Shown here: piece by piece, positions 1 to 8,687 of the stretch
Position numbering within the stretch: position 1 is the stretch's first letter
Layout of the letters: every line of letters begins with the position of its first letter
DNA from: Pedococcus cremeus
GTDB lineage: Bacteria > Actinomycetota > Actinomycetes > Actinomycetales > Dermatophilaceae
Direction of reading: 5' to 3'
DNA: 64,000 bases
Assembly: GCF_900111375.1 (NCBI RefSeq)
Contig: NZ_FOHB01000001.1
Location: forward strand, 558,001 to 622,000
The notes under the pieces: generated by a model
What the model was told of the DNA's origin: nothing
What the model saw: only the letters and a program-made list of their open reading frames with translations
Database searches by the model: none
Program-made: the position numbers and the translations under genes

Positions 1-66
1 CGCCGCACGCGTGGCGGCAGCCCCGCCGGCGAGGGCGAGCAGGGCTGACGCCCCCTCCCCACCACG

Positions 67-109
67 ACGTATGCCGTGTGGCCCCGGTTCGGGGCCACAC
101 GGCATACGT
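67..109. terminator. Hairpin terminator built from two inverted octamers
   Basis: Two 19-base arms (67-85 and 91-109) are perfectly complementary around the loop GGTTC. The outer part of each arm is the octamer GTATGCCG. It lies 46 bases past the end of the SRPBCC gene that stops at 156, so it probably ends that operon. There is no clear T-tract, as is common in high-GC actinobacteria. Confidence 0.7.
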
Positions 110-155
110 GTCTCTCGGGGTTGTCTCTGCTGGCTGTGCCTCGACGTCCGTCGCT

Positions 156-599
156 TCAGTCGGGGTGGGCGATGTGGACGTCCCTCGGGGAAGGTGAACC
201 CGTACCGGTCTCGAGCAGGGCCTTGAGGCTCATCAGGTAGGTCGCCCACTTGGTGCTGCAGTGGTGCATGAACTCGACCTGCTCCGACCACCCGGCATGC
301 TTGAACAGGACGACCGTCCAGTCCCCGTCCAAGCGCAGCGACCACTCGACCGTGGTGCCGACCCACTCGTCAGGGCCGGCGACCACCTGCCACCGGACCC
401 GCTCGGCCGACGAGGTCTCGAGCACCTTCATGTCGAATCCGCCTGGAGGGAAACGGAACTCGATGACGCCTCCCTCGGCGGCGTCGCCCCTGGTGTCGGT
501 GGTCCACCAGCCGGCGAGGCCGTCGATGGTGGTGAGCGCGGGGAAGACCGCCTCGGGCGGGGTGTTCTCGACCGCCACGCGGTGCACGATGTCAAACAC
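156..599 (-). CDS. SRPBCC (AHSA1-like) domain protein
   Basis: This protein of about 147 residues has the START/SRPBCC pattern: a pair of Trp residues after the first helix (LAGWWTTDT), then beta strands ending in a C-terminal helix. Such proteins bind hydrophobic ligands in a deep cavity; AHSA1-like members are often paired with ArsR regulators. I chose GTG at 599 because it has a GGGGAGG ribosome site and overlaps the ArsR stop codon by 8 bases. The longer frame to 704 runs through the ArsR gene. It is the last gene of a three-gene operon. The ligand is unknown. Confidence 0.85.
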   Translation of the reverse strand: MFDIVHRVAVENTPPEAVFPALTTIDGLAGWWTTDTRGDAAEGGVIEFRFPPGGFDMKVLETSSAERVRWQVVAGPDEWVGTTVEWSLRLDGDWTVVLFKHAGWSEQVEFMHHCSTKWATYLMSLKALLETGTGSPSPRDVHIAHPD

Positions 600-981
600 C
601 GCTCGCCCTCCCCTCGTGCGACGGCGCTCGCCCGTCGTCCTGTTGCCGCTGGATCGTCTCCGCGATCCGCTTGATGCGGGCGAGCCTGCGGTCCCACGCG
701 TCACTCACCGCAGTGAGCTGGGCAACCGCACGGGCGAACTGTGCCTCGCTGATCTGGTAGCGGCGTTCGCGACCCGCGCTCGCACCGTGGACCAGGCCTG
801 CCCGGTCGAGCACTGCGAGGTGCTTGGCCACTGCCTGCCGGCTGATCGGCAGCTGGTCGCTCAGCGACGTGGCCGTGCCCCCGCCCGCAGCCAACAGGAT
901 GTCGAGCATGCGTCGCCGGGTCGGGTCGCCGACGGCCGACCACAACTCGTCGTCGACGACACCGGCCGCGACCGGCGTCAT
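592..981 (-). CDS. ArsR-family transcriptional regulator
   Basis: This 129-residue winged-helix protein has the ArsR-type opening (DPTRRRMLDIL), a recognition region near residues 45-60 (ISRQAVAKHLAVL) and the wing (GRERRYQIS). It lacks the paired cysteines of metal sensors, so it probably belongs to the ArsR branch that travels with SRPBCC proteins. Its start overlaps the upstream SRPBCC stop as ATGA and it has a GGGGAG ribosome site. The operon promoter carries two matching inverted repeats that are the obvious candidates for its binding site, so autoregulation is likely but unproven. Confidence 0.9.
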   Translation of the reverse strand: MTPVAAGVVDDELWSAVGDPTRRRMLDILLAAGGGTATSLSDQLPISRQAVAKHLAVLDRAGLVHGASAGRERRYQISEAQFARAVAQLTAVSDAWDRRLARIKRIAETIQRQQDDGRAPSHEGRASGV

Positions 982-1466
982 GCCCGGCTCCCCACCGACT
1001 CGGAATACGACACGAGCCGAGGAAGGAAGTGCTCCCAGCCGTTGGCGTGGTCCAGGTAGGTCGCCTCGAGCACTGCAGCCTCCCAGCCCATCTCACGGAA
1101 CCCGGTCTCCCTGAACCTCACCAAGGTCCCGTCTCCGGAGGGTTCGAGCTCGAAGGTGACCAGGAGCGAGTTGCCTCGGCGTGCGGCCTCGCCCGGCTCC
1201 TGGGTCCAGCGGAACGAGAAGCTCCGCGGCGGCAGCGCCTCGACGACGGCGAAGCCCACCAGCTTGCCGCCCTGTGAGCAGTCCCCGAAGGAGATCGACC
1301 CCTCCGAGCCCGCCACCGCTTCGTAGGTCGCGCCGTCAGGCCACCACTCGGTCACGTGCCGGGGGTCGCTGATGACCTCGTAGACGACGTCAGGCGTCGC
1401 GTCGATGTAGAGCTCGCGCTCGATGCTGCCGAGCTCGGCGCCGGCCAGGTGTTCATGGTGCTGCAT
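978..1466 (-). CDS. SRPBCC domain protein, first gene of the ArsR operon
   Basis: This 162-residue protein has the SRPBCC fold signature (VYEVISDPRHVTEWWPDG near residues 28-45, and a C-terminal helix ending HANGWEHFLPRL). It is a different subgroup from the SRPBCC protein two genes downstream, so the operon encodes two ligand-binding cups and one regulator. The ATG at 1466 follows a GGGAGGA ribosome site by five bases. A well-spaced promoter lies directly upstream. The ligand is not identifiable from sequence. Confidence 0.88.
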   Translation of the reverse strand: MQHHEHLAGAELGSIERELYIDATPDVVYEVISDPRHVTEWWPDGATYEAVAGSEGSISFGDCSQGGKLVGFAVVEALPPRSFSFRWTQEPGEAARRGNSLLVTFELEPSGDGTLVRFRETGFREMGWEAAVLEATYLDHANGWEHFLPRLVSYSESVGSRA

Positions 1467-1475
1467 CGGTCCTCC

Positions 1476-1537
1476 CGCAACGTTTGGTTGCGTATCACTC
1501 TAGGACCTCTGCCATCATTTCGCAACCATGCGTTGCG
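1476..1537 (-). promoter_or_regulatory. Promoter with two CGCAAC-N5-GTTGCG operators
   Basis: On the minus strand, TTGCGA (1525-1520) and TAGAGT (1502-1497) are separated by exactly 17 bases, a good sigma-70-type promoter. Two identical palindromes, CGCAAC-N5-GTTGCG, lie at 1521-1537 (overlapping the -35) and 1476-1492 (between the -10 and the ribosome site). They are 45 bases apart. A repressor bound to both would block RNA polymerase. The ArsR protein encoded in the operon is the natural candidate. Confidence 0.8.
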
Positions 1538-1596
1538 CGTTCGCAGATGACCGAGGTGTGCGCAGAGACCACTTGTGCCCCCACCAGCGCACCACT

Positions 1597-1620
1597 CGCC
1601 CGGTGGCCGGCCACCGGGCG
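1597..1620. terminator. Perfect 24-base GC palindrome downstream of the alcohol dehydrogenase
   Basis: The 12-base half-site CGCCCGGTGGCC is followed at once by its reverse complement. It lies about 100 bases beyond the end of the dehydrogenase gene (1721) and could fold as a terminator stem, or be a protein site. With no spacer, the loop would need to open two to four bases. Confidence 0.45.
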
Positions 1621-1720
1621 AGCAGCGCGGGGAACCGGCGCGCTCGACGCGCCTGGGCTCCACGGCATACCCGTCCGGTGGGCCGGCCACCACGCGAACT
1701 GCCTTGGGGCGCAGCCGCCG

Positions 1721-2782
1721 TCAGGAGGCGGGCTGGATCGTCGCGGTGTCGATGACGAAGCGGTAGCGCACGTCGGACTTCACGACGCGGTCGTAGGCCT
1801 CGTCGACCTCGTCGGCGCCGATCGTCTCGATCTCTGCGGTGATGCCGTGCTCGGCGCAGAAGTCGAGCATCTCCTGGGTGAGGGCGATGCCCCCGATGTT
1901 GGAGCCGGCGATCGTCTTGTCACCGTTGATGAGCGCACCGAAGGGCAGCTGCTGCGGGTTCGGCGGCAGGCCGACGGTGACGAAGGTGCCGAACGGCTTG
2001 AGCAGCGAGAGGTACTGCGACAGGTCGAGGTCGGCGGAGATCGTCGAGATGATGACGTCGAACGTCCCGCGCAGCTCCTCGAAGGTGGTGGCGTCGCTGG
2101 TCGCGCGGTAGTCGCGGGCGCCGAACCGGCGTCCGTCCTCCTCCTTGGACAAGCCCTGGCTGAGCACGGTGACATCCGCGCCCATCGCCGAGGCGAGCTT
2201 GACGCCCATGTGGCCCAGGCCGCCCATGCCGACGATCGCGACCTTGGCGTCCGAGCCGGCGTGCTCGAGCCAGCGCTTGAGCGGCGTGTAGAGGGTGATG
2301 CCGGCGCACAGCAGCGGGGCGGCGACGTCGAGGTCGAGGCCGTCGGGGATCCGTACGACGAAGCGCTCGGTCACGACGACCTGCTGGCTGTAGCCGCCCT
2401 GGGTCATCGTGCCGTCGACGTCGGTGTCGCCGTAGGTGAAGACGGTCTTCTTCTCGCAGAAGTTCTCGTGCCCGGCGCGGCACTGGGAGCACTCGCCGCA
2501 CGAGTCGACCATGCAGCCGACGCCGACGCGGTCGCCGACCTTGAACTTCGTCACCTCGGGGCCGACCTCGCTGACGACACCGGCGATCTCGTGGCCGGGC
2601 GTCAGGGGGTAGGTCGCCTTGCCCCACTCGTCGCGCACCGTGTGGATGTCGCTGTGGCAGATGCCGGCGAACTTGATGTCGATACGGACGTCGTCGGGAC
2701 GCAGGTCGCACCGCTCCACGGTCGTCGCCTGGAAGCGGCCTCCGGCGGACGGCATGGCAAGGGCAGGGGTGGTGGTCGTCAT
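1721..2782 (-). CDS. Zinc-dependent NAD(P) alcohol dehydrogenase (CAD/YahK type)
   Basis: This is a 353-residue medium-chain dehydrogenase. Catalytic zinc ligands are visible in GICHSD (Cys near 42) and the GHE motif (near 64-66). Four cysteines of the structural zinc site lie in the loop near 96-111 ([10 protein letters not shown]...C). The Rossmann motif is [11 protein letters not shown] near 188-198. The family oxidises or reduces primary alcohols and aldehydes with NADP(H); cinnamyl-alcohol and broad aldehyde reductases are closest. The substrate cannot be read from the sequence. It appears to be a single-gene unit. Confidence 0.93.
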   Translation of the reverse strand: MTTTTPALAMPSAGGRFQATTVERCDLRPDDVRIDIKFAGICHSDIHTVRDEWGKATYPLTPGHEIAGVVSEVGPEVTKFKVGDRVGVGCMVDSCGECSQCRAGHENFCEKKTVFTYGDTDVDGTMTQGGYSQQVVVTERFVVRIPDGLDLDVAAPLLCAGITLYTPLKRWLEHAGSDAKVAIVGMGGLGHMGVKLASAMGADVTVLSQGLSKEEDGRRFGARDYRATSDATTFEELRGTFDVIISTISADLDLSQYLSLLKPFGTFVTVGLPPNPQQLPFGALINGDKTIAGSNIGGIALTQEMLDFCAEHGITAEIETIGADEVDEAYDRVVKSDVRYRFVIDTATIQPAS

Positions 2783-2880
2783 GTCTCTCCAATGGGTCGG
2801 GGAACTACGCCATCTGGTGACAAGTCGGAGGCCCGCCCAGCTATTCCGAGCGCTCGGAGGTCACCGACCCGGGAGGGCTG

Positions 2881-3969
2881 TCAGCGCCCGGGCACCACGG
2901 TGCGCGAGGTGGACCAGGCGCTGAACCCGTAGGCGTTCCGGAACGCCACCGCCACCCGGTAGGTGCGGCCGTTGCTCAGTGGGCCGAGGGTCCCGCTGCT
3001 GCGCTTTCCCGAGAAGGTCGTGTAGCGCGGGACGCCGAAGCGGTGCTGGCTGGGGCTCCACACCTCGTACGACACCCGCACTGAAGTGGTTCCGGCGGGC
3101 GGCCTCCCCCAGCCCAGCCCAGCGCCCGACGACCGCGGCGCGACCGCCAGGCGGGGCGCCGAGGGGGTGTGGTTCCACAGCGACGTGACGCAGGACGAGC
3201 TGGCGGAAGGCGTCCAGCTGCGGCCACGCTGCAGGCGGTCGAACGAGGTGGTGCCGAAGACCTTCGGCATCGTCACCGGCCCTGACGGGGTGCACACGCG
3301 CAGCGCCTTGGGGTCGATGCGGGTGCCCTTCACCCCGCCGTAGCGCACCTCGTAGTGCAGGTAGTCGGTCGTGCAGGGCAGCATGTCGCCCCAGTGGCCC
3401 ATCGTGCCGATCCTGGTGGACGGCGTGACCAGCTGGCCCTCCCTGGCCGTGATCCGGTCGAGGTGGTGGTAGCGGCTGACGAGCCCTCCCCCGTGGTCGA
3501 CCCACGCCCAGGTGCCCTCCGCCATCTTCCCCGGGGTCGTGCTGCAGCTGGCCTGGCGGGCCCCGATGTGGAAGACCCCCGCCCCGGCGGCGTAGACCGG
3601 CGCACCGCGGCGGCCGATGAACTCGATCGCCCAGTAGCCGTGGAACGGTTTGCCGTCACGGCCGGTGCAGTTGGTGCGGACGCAGGTGATCTTCGACGAC
3701 TCCCGCACCGGTGACCAGACCGGGTTGCTGAACGGGTGCCTGCGGTTCGGTGCCGGGGCGCGGCTGGCCACCTGCTGGAGCTCAACGGCGGGTCCAGCGG
3801 CGCGAGGCAGCGCCAGGGCGACGACCCGCTTGGGAGGCGCGGGCTCACGCACCGGCTGCGGGGTGGCGAGCGCCAGCGCCGATGTCGCCGCCAGTGTCCC
3901 CGCCAGTCCGGCGACGGCCGCTGCCCACGGGCGCCGGTTCTTCCCCTGCGCTCCCACGGGCATGCCCAT
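2881..3969 (-). CDS. Secreted M23-like (LytM) protein with fibronectin III domain
   Basis: The protein has about 362 residues: a signal peptide (basic start, then WAAAVAGLAGTLAATSALAL), a LytM/M23 fold in the middle, and a C-terminal fibronectin type III domain ending WSTSRTVVPGR. The M23 zinc motifs are altered. The first His is present (FHGYWAIEF), but the usual Asp position reads Glu, and the HxH motif reads Tyr-Leu-His (DYLHYEV). It may be a non-catalytic wall-binding protein or a diverged enzyme. ATG at 3969 was chosen because a GAGGAG site lies eight bases upstream; the frame extends to 4041. Confidence 0.8.
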   Translation of the reverse strand: MGMPVGAQGKNRRPWAAAVAGLAGTLAATSALALATPQPVREPAPPKRVVALALPRAAGPAVELQQVASRAPAPNRRHPFSNPVWSPVRESSKITCVRTNCTGRDGKPFHGYWAIEFIGRRGAPVYAAGAGVFHIGARQASCSTTPGKMAEGTWAWVDHGGGLVSRYHHLDRITAREGQLVTPSTRIGTMGHWGDMLPCTTDYLHYEVRYGGVKGTRIDPKALRVCTPSGPVTMPKVFGTTSFDRLQRGRSWTPSASSSCVTSLWNHTPSAPRLAVAPRSSGAGLGWGRPPAGTTSVRVSYEVWSPSQHRFGVPRYTTFSGKRSSGTLGPLSNGRTYRVAVAFRNAYGFSAWSTSRTVVPGR

Positions 3970-4097
3970 GACCGACTCCTCGACGCAACGCTCCCCCGCG
4001 TGGCCGCCTCCGCGTCCCCTCGCCCAGCCACCTGTCTCCACCCTCCGCTCGGCCGCGGTGGTGCGGAACCCCCAGCGTTCCTACGGCGGACATGCGA

Positions 4098-4127
4098 AGC
4101 GCCCTCGACCGATGGGGCGAGGGCGCT
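4098..4127 (-). terminator. Terminator hairpin after parA-like gene
   Basis: Arms AGCGCCCTCG (4098-4107) and CGAGGGCGCT (4118-4127) pair perfectly over ten bases around a ten-base loop. The hairpin lies 37 bases past the stop of the ParA-like gene at 4164. Confidence 0.6.
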
Positions 4128-4163
4128 GGCGCGGGGTGGGCCGTTCGGGCTGGTCCGTTCGGG

Positions 4164-4946
4164 TCAGACCTTCGTCAGAAGGCTCTTGGCCACGGCGCGG
4201 TAAGCCTGGGCTCCCTTGGAGGTGCGCGACGTCGACAGGATCGATCGGCCCACCGCGGGGGCCTCCGCGAAGCGGACTGTCTTGGGGATCGGCGGCTCCA
4301 GCACGGGCAGGTCGTAGCGCTCGCCCACGTCGGCCAGCACCTCCTGCGCGTGGTTGCTGCGCCCGTCGAAGAGGGTGGGGAGGATCCCGTAGACGGCGAG
4401 GTCCTTGTTGAGGATCTTCTTCACGTCGGCCACGGTGTCGAGCAGCTGGCCGACGCCGCGGTGGCTGAGCATCTCGCAGGGCATGGGAATGATCAGGCCC
4501 TGGCTCGCGGTCAGGGCGTTGAGGGTGAGCACCCCCAGGCTGGGCGAGCAGTCGAGCAGGATCACGTCGTAGTCGTCGCGCACGTCCTCCAGCGCCGTGC
4601 GCAGGACGTACTCACGGCCCGGGCGCGGCAACAGCTGGGCCTCGGCGCCGGCGAGGTCGATGACGCTGGGCACCAGGTGGATGCCCTCGTCGCACTCGAC
4701 CCGCACGTCCTCCACGCTCGCCCGTCCCAGGAGCACCTCGTTGACCGAGAGCTCCACGACGTCGGGGTCGACACCCAGGCTGAAGGTCAGGCACGCCTGC
4801 GCGTCGAGGTCGACGAGCAGCACGCGCTTGCCGTGCTCGGCGAACGCGGCACCGAGGGAGGCCACCGAGGTGGTCTTGGCGACGCCGCCCTTCTGGTTCG
4901 CGACGGAGATGACCGTGGCCGGCTTCTTCGTGCGGGACTTCGCCAC
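4164..4946 (-). CDS. ParA/Soj-family ATPase without a ParB neighbour
   Basis: This 260-residue protein has the deviant Walker A motif KGGVAKTTS (residues 19-27), a switch region LLVDLDAQA (near 43-51) and the Walker B-like ILLDCSPSLG. It belongs to the ParA/MinD group that dimerises on ATP and positions cargo such as chromosomes or complexes. No parB gene or parS-like site lies nearby, so it is probably not the chromosome-partition ParA. Its partner is unknown. A terminator follows it and 230 bases without an evident gene separate it from the next upstream gene. Confidence 0.9.
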   Translation of the reverse strand: MAKSRTKKPATVISVANQKGGVAKTTSVASLGAAFAEHGKRVLLVDLDAQACLTFSLGVDPDVVELSVNEVLLGRASVEDVRVECDEGIHLVPSVIDLAGAEAQLLPRPGREYVLRTALEDVRDDYDVILLDCSPSLGVLTLNALTASQGLIIPMPCEMLSHRGVGQLLDTVADVKKILNKDLAVYGILPTLFDGRSNHAQEVLADVGERYDLPVLEPPIPKTVRFAEAPAVGRSILSTSRTSKGAQAYRAVAKSLLTKV

Positions 4947-5176
4947 CAGGTGACCTTTCGAGGAGGGGTATGCCGTGGGCCCCAGTCTCGCAGGTCCACA
5001 GACTCCGCTCGTGGCCCGACCGCGTCAGTGCAGGGCGATCTCCGTCACGTCTCGAGTGCTGGGACAGGCCGTCCATGCCACTGCTCGGCGTTGACCCGGT
5101 AGAGCACGTGCCGGAGCAGCGGGTGTCCGGGCGAGACGCCGGGGGGTCTCGATGGTCACGGCTCCGGCCAGGACGC

Positions 5177-6022
5177 TCACGGCTCCTCGCCGTCGAGGGC
5201 GGCCCAGTCGCTCTTCTCCGGGCCGGCGGCCTGCCCCGCCGGGCAGTGCGCGCGGAAGTCGCACCACTGGCACAGCGGAGTGACGTTGGCGGGGAACCGG
5301 CCGGAGTCGACCCCCACCTCGGCGTAGTCGGCCTCGGCCCGTTGGGCGTCGCGGGCGATGGACTCCGCCTCGTCGATCTTGCGCTTCAGCGACTCGCCGG
5401 TGTGCTCGTGCGCGGCCACCGTGCCGGTCGGCAGGTGGTGCAGCTCGACCCGCACGCAGCGGCGACGGAACATCTTCCAGGCGGCCGCGGCATACAAGGC
5501 CAGGGGCAGGGACGTGCGTGCCTCGTCATCGGTGGGCGCGACCCGGCTGGTCTTGTAGTCGACGACCACGAGCTCGCCGTCGCGCTCGTCGAGCCGGTCG
5601 ATGCGGCCCTGCAGCGCGAGCCGCTCGGTCTTGAGGGAGACGGTGCGCTCGATGCCGAGCGGCTGGCGGTGCGGGTCGACGCCCTGGAGGTAGGTCGTCA
5701 CCTGCTCCTGCGCCCTGGCCCGCCAGCGCTGGGACTGGTCGGGGTCTCGGAAGCCGAGGTCGATCCACGAGGTGCGCACCAGCTCGGCGCCGGCTGCGGC
5801 GGTGCGCCGCTCGGGCGCGAGGTCCCACCAGTCGCGCAGCGCGTTGTGCACGGCCACGCCCACGGAGGTGTGGGCCCGCTGCGGGCGTGCACGCGGGCCC
5901 GGGCGGTCGAGGTACTGCAGCCGGTAGCGCCGCGGGCAGTCCATCCACGCCAGCAGGCGCGAGGGACTGGCACGGAACAGGCGCAGCGGCATACCGCCGA
6001 ACTCCTGCTGCCCCACCGTCAT
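5177..6022 (-). CDS. RecB-like PD-(D/E)XK nuclease with Fe-S cysteines
   Basis: This 281-residue protein has the Cas4/RecB nuclease pattern: GVAVHNAL (active-site His, near residue 57), GRIDRLD (catalytic Asp) and VVVDYKTSR (Asp-x-Lys). Four cysteines, one near residue 28 (CPRRYRLQY) and three at the C-terminus (CQWCDFRAHC), can bind a 4Fe-4S cluster as in AddB and Cas4. It is a stand-alone nuclease with no helicase domain. It probably acts on single-stranded DNA ends in repair. It lies 35 bases downstream of marC and may be cotranscribed with marC and the PHP gene. Confidence 0.88.
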   Translation of the reverse strand: MTVGQQEFGGMPLRLFRASPSRLLAWMDCPRRYRLQYLDRPGPRARPQRAHTSVGVAVHNALRDWWDLAPERRTAAAGAELVRTSWIDLGFRDPDQSQRWRARAQEQVTTYLQGVDPHRQPLGIERTVSLKTERLALQGRIDRLDERDGELVVVDYKTSRVAPTDDEARTSLPLALYAAAAWKMFRRRCVRVELHHLPTGTVAAHEHTGESLKRKIDEAESIARDAQRAEADYAEVGVDSGRFPANVTPLCQWCDFRAHCPAGQAAGPEKSDWAALDGEEP

Positions 6023-6057
6023 GCGCGAACGCTATCCGCAGACGCCGACATCGGAGG

Positions 6058-6675
6058 TCATCCCTCGCCCATGACGAAGGCCCGGACGCTGTTGGCGAGC
6101 ATCTGCACGGCGATGGCCGACAGCAGCAGGCCCGCGATGCGGGTGAGCAGGGTCGTGCCGCTGTCGCGCAGCAGGCCGTGCACCCGGCTGGCGAACCGCA
6201 GGAAGAGCCACACCACCAGCAGGGCACCGAGCAGGGCGAGGGCCACGGCGGTGTACTGCCCGGCCGTGTGGGCCTTCTGGACGCCGAGCATGGTCGCGAC
6301 GATGGCGCCGGGCCCGGCCAGCAGCGGTGTGCCGAGCGGCACCATCGCGACGTTGACGCCGACGTCGGCGTGCTGCTCGGACTCCTTGCCGGTCAGCAGC
6401 TCGAGGGCGACGAGGAGCAGCAGCAGGCCGCCTGCGCCCTGGAGGGCGGGCAGCGAGATGTGCAGGTACTGCAGGATCTGCTGGCCGAACAGCGCGAACG
6501 CGGTGATGACGCCCAGCGCCACCAGCGACGCGCGGCGGGCGGCGGCCACCCGCTGCTTGTGGGTGAGGCTCTTGGTCAGGCCCAGGAAGACCGGGAGGAT
6601 GCCGGGCGGGTCCATGATCACGAGCAGCGTGACGAAGGTCGAGATGAGGACCTCGACGTCAACGGGACTGCTCAC
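6058..6675 (-). CDS. MarC-family integral membrane protein
   Basis: This 205-residue protein has six predicted membrane helices and the MarC hallmarks MDPPGILPVFLGLT near the N-terminus and PLLAGPGAI in the middle. The family (UPF0056) has no proven function, and its early link to multiple antibiotic resistance was withdrawn. Its start overlaps the stop of the upstream PHP gene by four bases (ATGA type), so the two are translationally coupled. Confidence 0.92.
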   Translation of the reverse strand: MSSPVDVEVLISTFVTLLVIMDPPGILPVFLGLTKSLTHKQRVAAARRASLVALGVITAFALFGQQILQYLHISLPALQGAGGLLLLLVALELLTGKESEQHADVGVNVAMVPLGTPLLAGPGAIVATMLGVQKAHTAGQYTAVALALLGALLVVWLFLRFASRVHGLLRDSGTTLLTRIAGLLLSAIAVQMLANSVRAFVMGEG

Positions 6676-7523
6676 GCGCGAACCACCGTGGTGCCCGAGG
6701 TGGCCTGCTCCTCGATCTGGGCCAGCACGGCCGGGTCGGTGGTGTTCTCGCCGATCCGGTTCTCCTTGCCCGCGCCGTGGTAGTCGCTGGAGCCCGTGAC
6801 GAAGAGGCCGAGCCGCTCGGCGAGGGCCACCGCGTGGTCCCGCTCCGGGGCGAGGTGGTCGCGGTGGAACGCCTCGAGGCCGCCGAGCCCCGCCTCGGCC
6901 ATCTGCTCGATGACGTGGTCGGTGACGGTGCGGCCGCGCCGGTTGGCGAAGGGGTGCGCCATCACCGGCACTCCGCCGGCCTCACGGACCAGGGCCACGG
7001 CCCGCACGACGTCGGGGGCGTAGTGGTGCACGTAGTAGGGGCTGCGGTCGTTCAGGAGGTCGGCGAACGCCGCGGCCCGGTCGGGCACGTAGCCCGCCTC
7101 GACGAGCGCGTCGGCGATGTGGGGGCGCCCGAGCGTGGCTCCCGGCCTGGCCTGGGCGAGGACCGCCTCGAGGGTTACCGGTATGCCGTCCGCAGCCAGG
7201 TTCGCGACCATCCGCTCCATCCGGGTGTCACGGCTCGTGCGCGCGTGCTCCATCTCGTGGCGCAGCCCCGGGTGGTCGGGGTCGACGAGGTAGCCCAGCA
7301 GGTGGACGCTGATGCCGTGGTGCTGGGTGGAGATCTCCACCCCGGGCACGAGGGCGACGCCGAGCTCGAGGCCGGCCCGCGACGCCTCCGCCCAGCCCGC
7401 GGTCGTGTCGTGGTCGGTGAGCGCGATGGTGGTGAGCCCGTGCGCGGCGGCCTCGGCGACGACGTCGGCGGGGTCGTGCGTGCCGTCACTCGCGTTGGAG
7501 TGGGTGTGCAGGTCGATCGCCAC
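6672..7523 (-). CDS. PHP-domain phosphoesterase (RNase AM / YciV type)
   Basis: This 283-residue PHP protein has metal-binding motifs [11 protein letters not shown] (residues 4-14), LTDHDTT, a Glu in PGVEIST and a late MAHPFAN and SSDYHGAG. Family members hydrolyse 3',5'-nucleoside bisphosphates and trim 5' ends of RNA. The start is chosen as GTG at 7523, giving the usual beginning [15 protein letters not shown] ends six bases upstream, so the gene is probably leaderless. A GTG at 7553 is the alternative. It heads an operon with marC and the RecB-like nuclease. Confidence 0.88.
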   Translation of the reverse strand: MAIDLHTHSNASDGTHDPADVVAEAAAHGLTTIALTDHDTTAGWAEASRAGLELGVALVPGVEISTQHHGISVHLLGYLVDPDHPGLRHEMEHARTSRDTRMERMVANLAADGIPVTLEAVLAQARPGATLGRPHIADALVEAGYVPDRAAAFADLLNDRSPYYVHHYAPDVVRAVALVREAGGVPVMAHPFANRRGRTVTDHVIEQMAEAGLGGLEAFHRDHLAPERDHAVALAERLGLFVTGSSDYHGAGKENRIGENTTDPAVLAQIEEQATSGTTVVRA

Positions 7524-7576
7524 GGGCCAAGGGTAGGGCAGCAGTGGGACCACCCCGCCCGTGCCATCATCGACGG

Positions 7577-8611
7577 GTGGCCGTGACGACCCGCCTGCCC
7601 ATCCGCGATGCCGAGGGGGCCGACCGGTTCGAGGTGTTCCTCGTCTCGTCCATCCTGTCGATCGTCCTGACGCGGCTCTTCCTGGTCGTCACCGGGTTCC
7701 CCCAGCTGGGCGGTGACGGGCTGCACCTGGCGCACCTGCTGTGGGGCGGCCTGGCGATGCTCGTGGCCCAGCTGATGTTCATGCTCTTCCTCAGCCGGGC
7801 GGTCCGGAACGCCGCCACCGTGCTGGCCGGCGTCGGCTTCGGCCTGTTCATCGACGAGGTCGGCAAGTTCGTCACCGGCGACAACAACTACTTCTACGAG
7901 CCGGTCGCCGCCATCATCTACGGCACCTTCGTCGGCACCTACCTCGCCGTCACCTTCGTGGTGCAGCGCCACCCGCTCACCGACCGCGAGCGCGTGGTCA
8001 ACGCGGTCGAGCTGCTCAAGGAGTCGGCGGCACACGACATGGACCACGCCGAGCAGGAACGCGCCCTCGAGCTGCTGCGAGGGGTGGGGCCGTCCGAGCC
8101 GCTCGCCGGGCCGCTGCGGAGGGCCCTCGAGTCGCTGCCCAGCGAGGAGCCGTCGCGTTCGCTGATCGCGCGCGGGTATGCCGCGGCGCGCGGCTTCGTC
8201 ACGAACCTCCCCCGCATCGAGGCGGTCAAGCGCGTGGCGGTGGCCGCGGTCGTGCTGGCGGTGGCGCAGGCGGTGGTGCTGCCGGTGCGGCTGCTGGTCG
8301 CCGAGCCGGGCGTGCGCAACGTCGTCTACGCCGCCTTCGCGGTCGGTTCGCTGGTCGTGGCGCTGGTGGCCCTCCGGCTGTGGCTGCGCGCCCAGCGCCC
8401 GCGGGCGCTCGAGCTGTTCGAGGTCGCCCTGCTCGTGCAGCTGCTGGTCGTGCAGTTCTTCCGCCTGCTCGAGGTGGAGTTCAGCGGGTTCGTCACCGTC
8501 TTCGTCGACCTGGCCCTGCTGGGGGTGTGCCGTGCCCTCGCCTTCGAGCAGCGGCAGCCGTCGCGCTCCCCTGCGGCACCCGCCATCGAGGTCGGCCACG
8601 ACCCCGACTGA
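7577..8611 (+). CDS. Multi-pass membrane protein of unknown function
   Basis: This protein of about 344 residues has four or so hydrophobic segments in the first 150 residues, a charged cytoplasmic stretch (near 150-210), and three more segments before a short polar tail. The motif [19 protein letters not shown] is likely conserved. I do not recognise a named family. GTG at 7577 follows CATCAT by six bases, so it may be leaderless. It diverges from the PHP gene with only 53 bases between the starts. Confidence 0.75.
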   Translation: MAVTTRLPIRDAEGADRFEVFLVSSILSIVLTRLFLVVTGFPQLGGDGLHLAHLLWGGLAMLVAQLMFMLFLSRAVRNAATVLAGVGFGLFIDEVGKFVTGDNNYFYEPVAAIIYGTFVGTYLAVTFVVQRHPLTDRERVVNAVELLKESAAHDMDHAEQERALELLRGVGPSEPLAGPLRRALESLPSEEPSRSLIARGYAAARGFVTNLPRIEAVKRVAVAAVVLAVAQAVVLPVRLLVAEPGVRNVVYAAFAVGSLVVALVALRLWLRAQRPRALELFEVALLVQLLVVQFFRLLEVEFSGFVTVFVDLALLGVCRALAFEQRQPSRSPAAPAIEVGHDPD

Positions 8612-8630
8612 ACAACCTCGGCCCGCGAGG

Positions 8631-8654
8631 CAACCCCGGACGGGATCCCGGCGT
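8631..8654 (+). promoter_or_regulatory. ECF-type promoter CAACC-N16-CGT
   Basis: CAACC at 8631-8635 and CGT at 8652-8654 are separated by 16 bases, the layout of ECF sigma-factor promoters (AAC at -35, CGT at -10). The same pair with the same spacing lies upstream of the second sigma gene. It is 34 bases before the first sigma start, so autoregulation by one or both sigmas is likely. Confidence 0.6.
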
Positions 8655-8687
8655 AGGGCAGGGTGAGACCGACACCGAGGGGGACCG

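Noticed and set aside
1484-2932. A 482-residue open frame opposite the alcohol dehydrogenase
   Set aside because: It is a GC-rich antisense shadow; its sequence is Arg-, Asp- and Gly-biased with no domain, and the minus strand gene has clear motifs.
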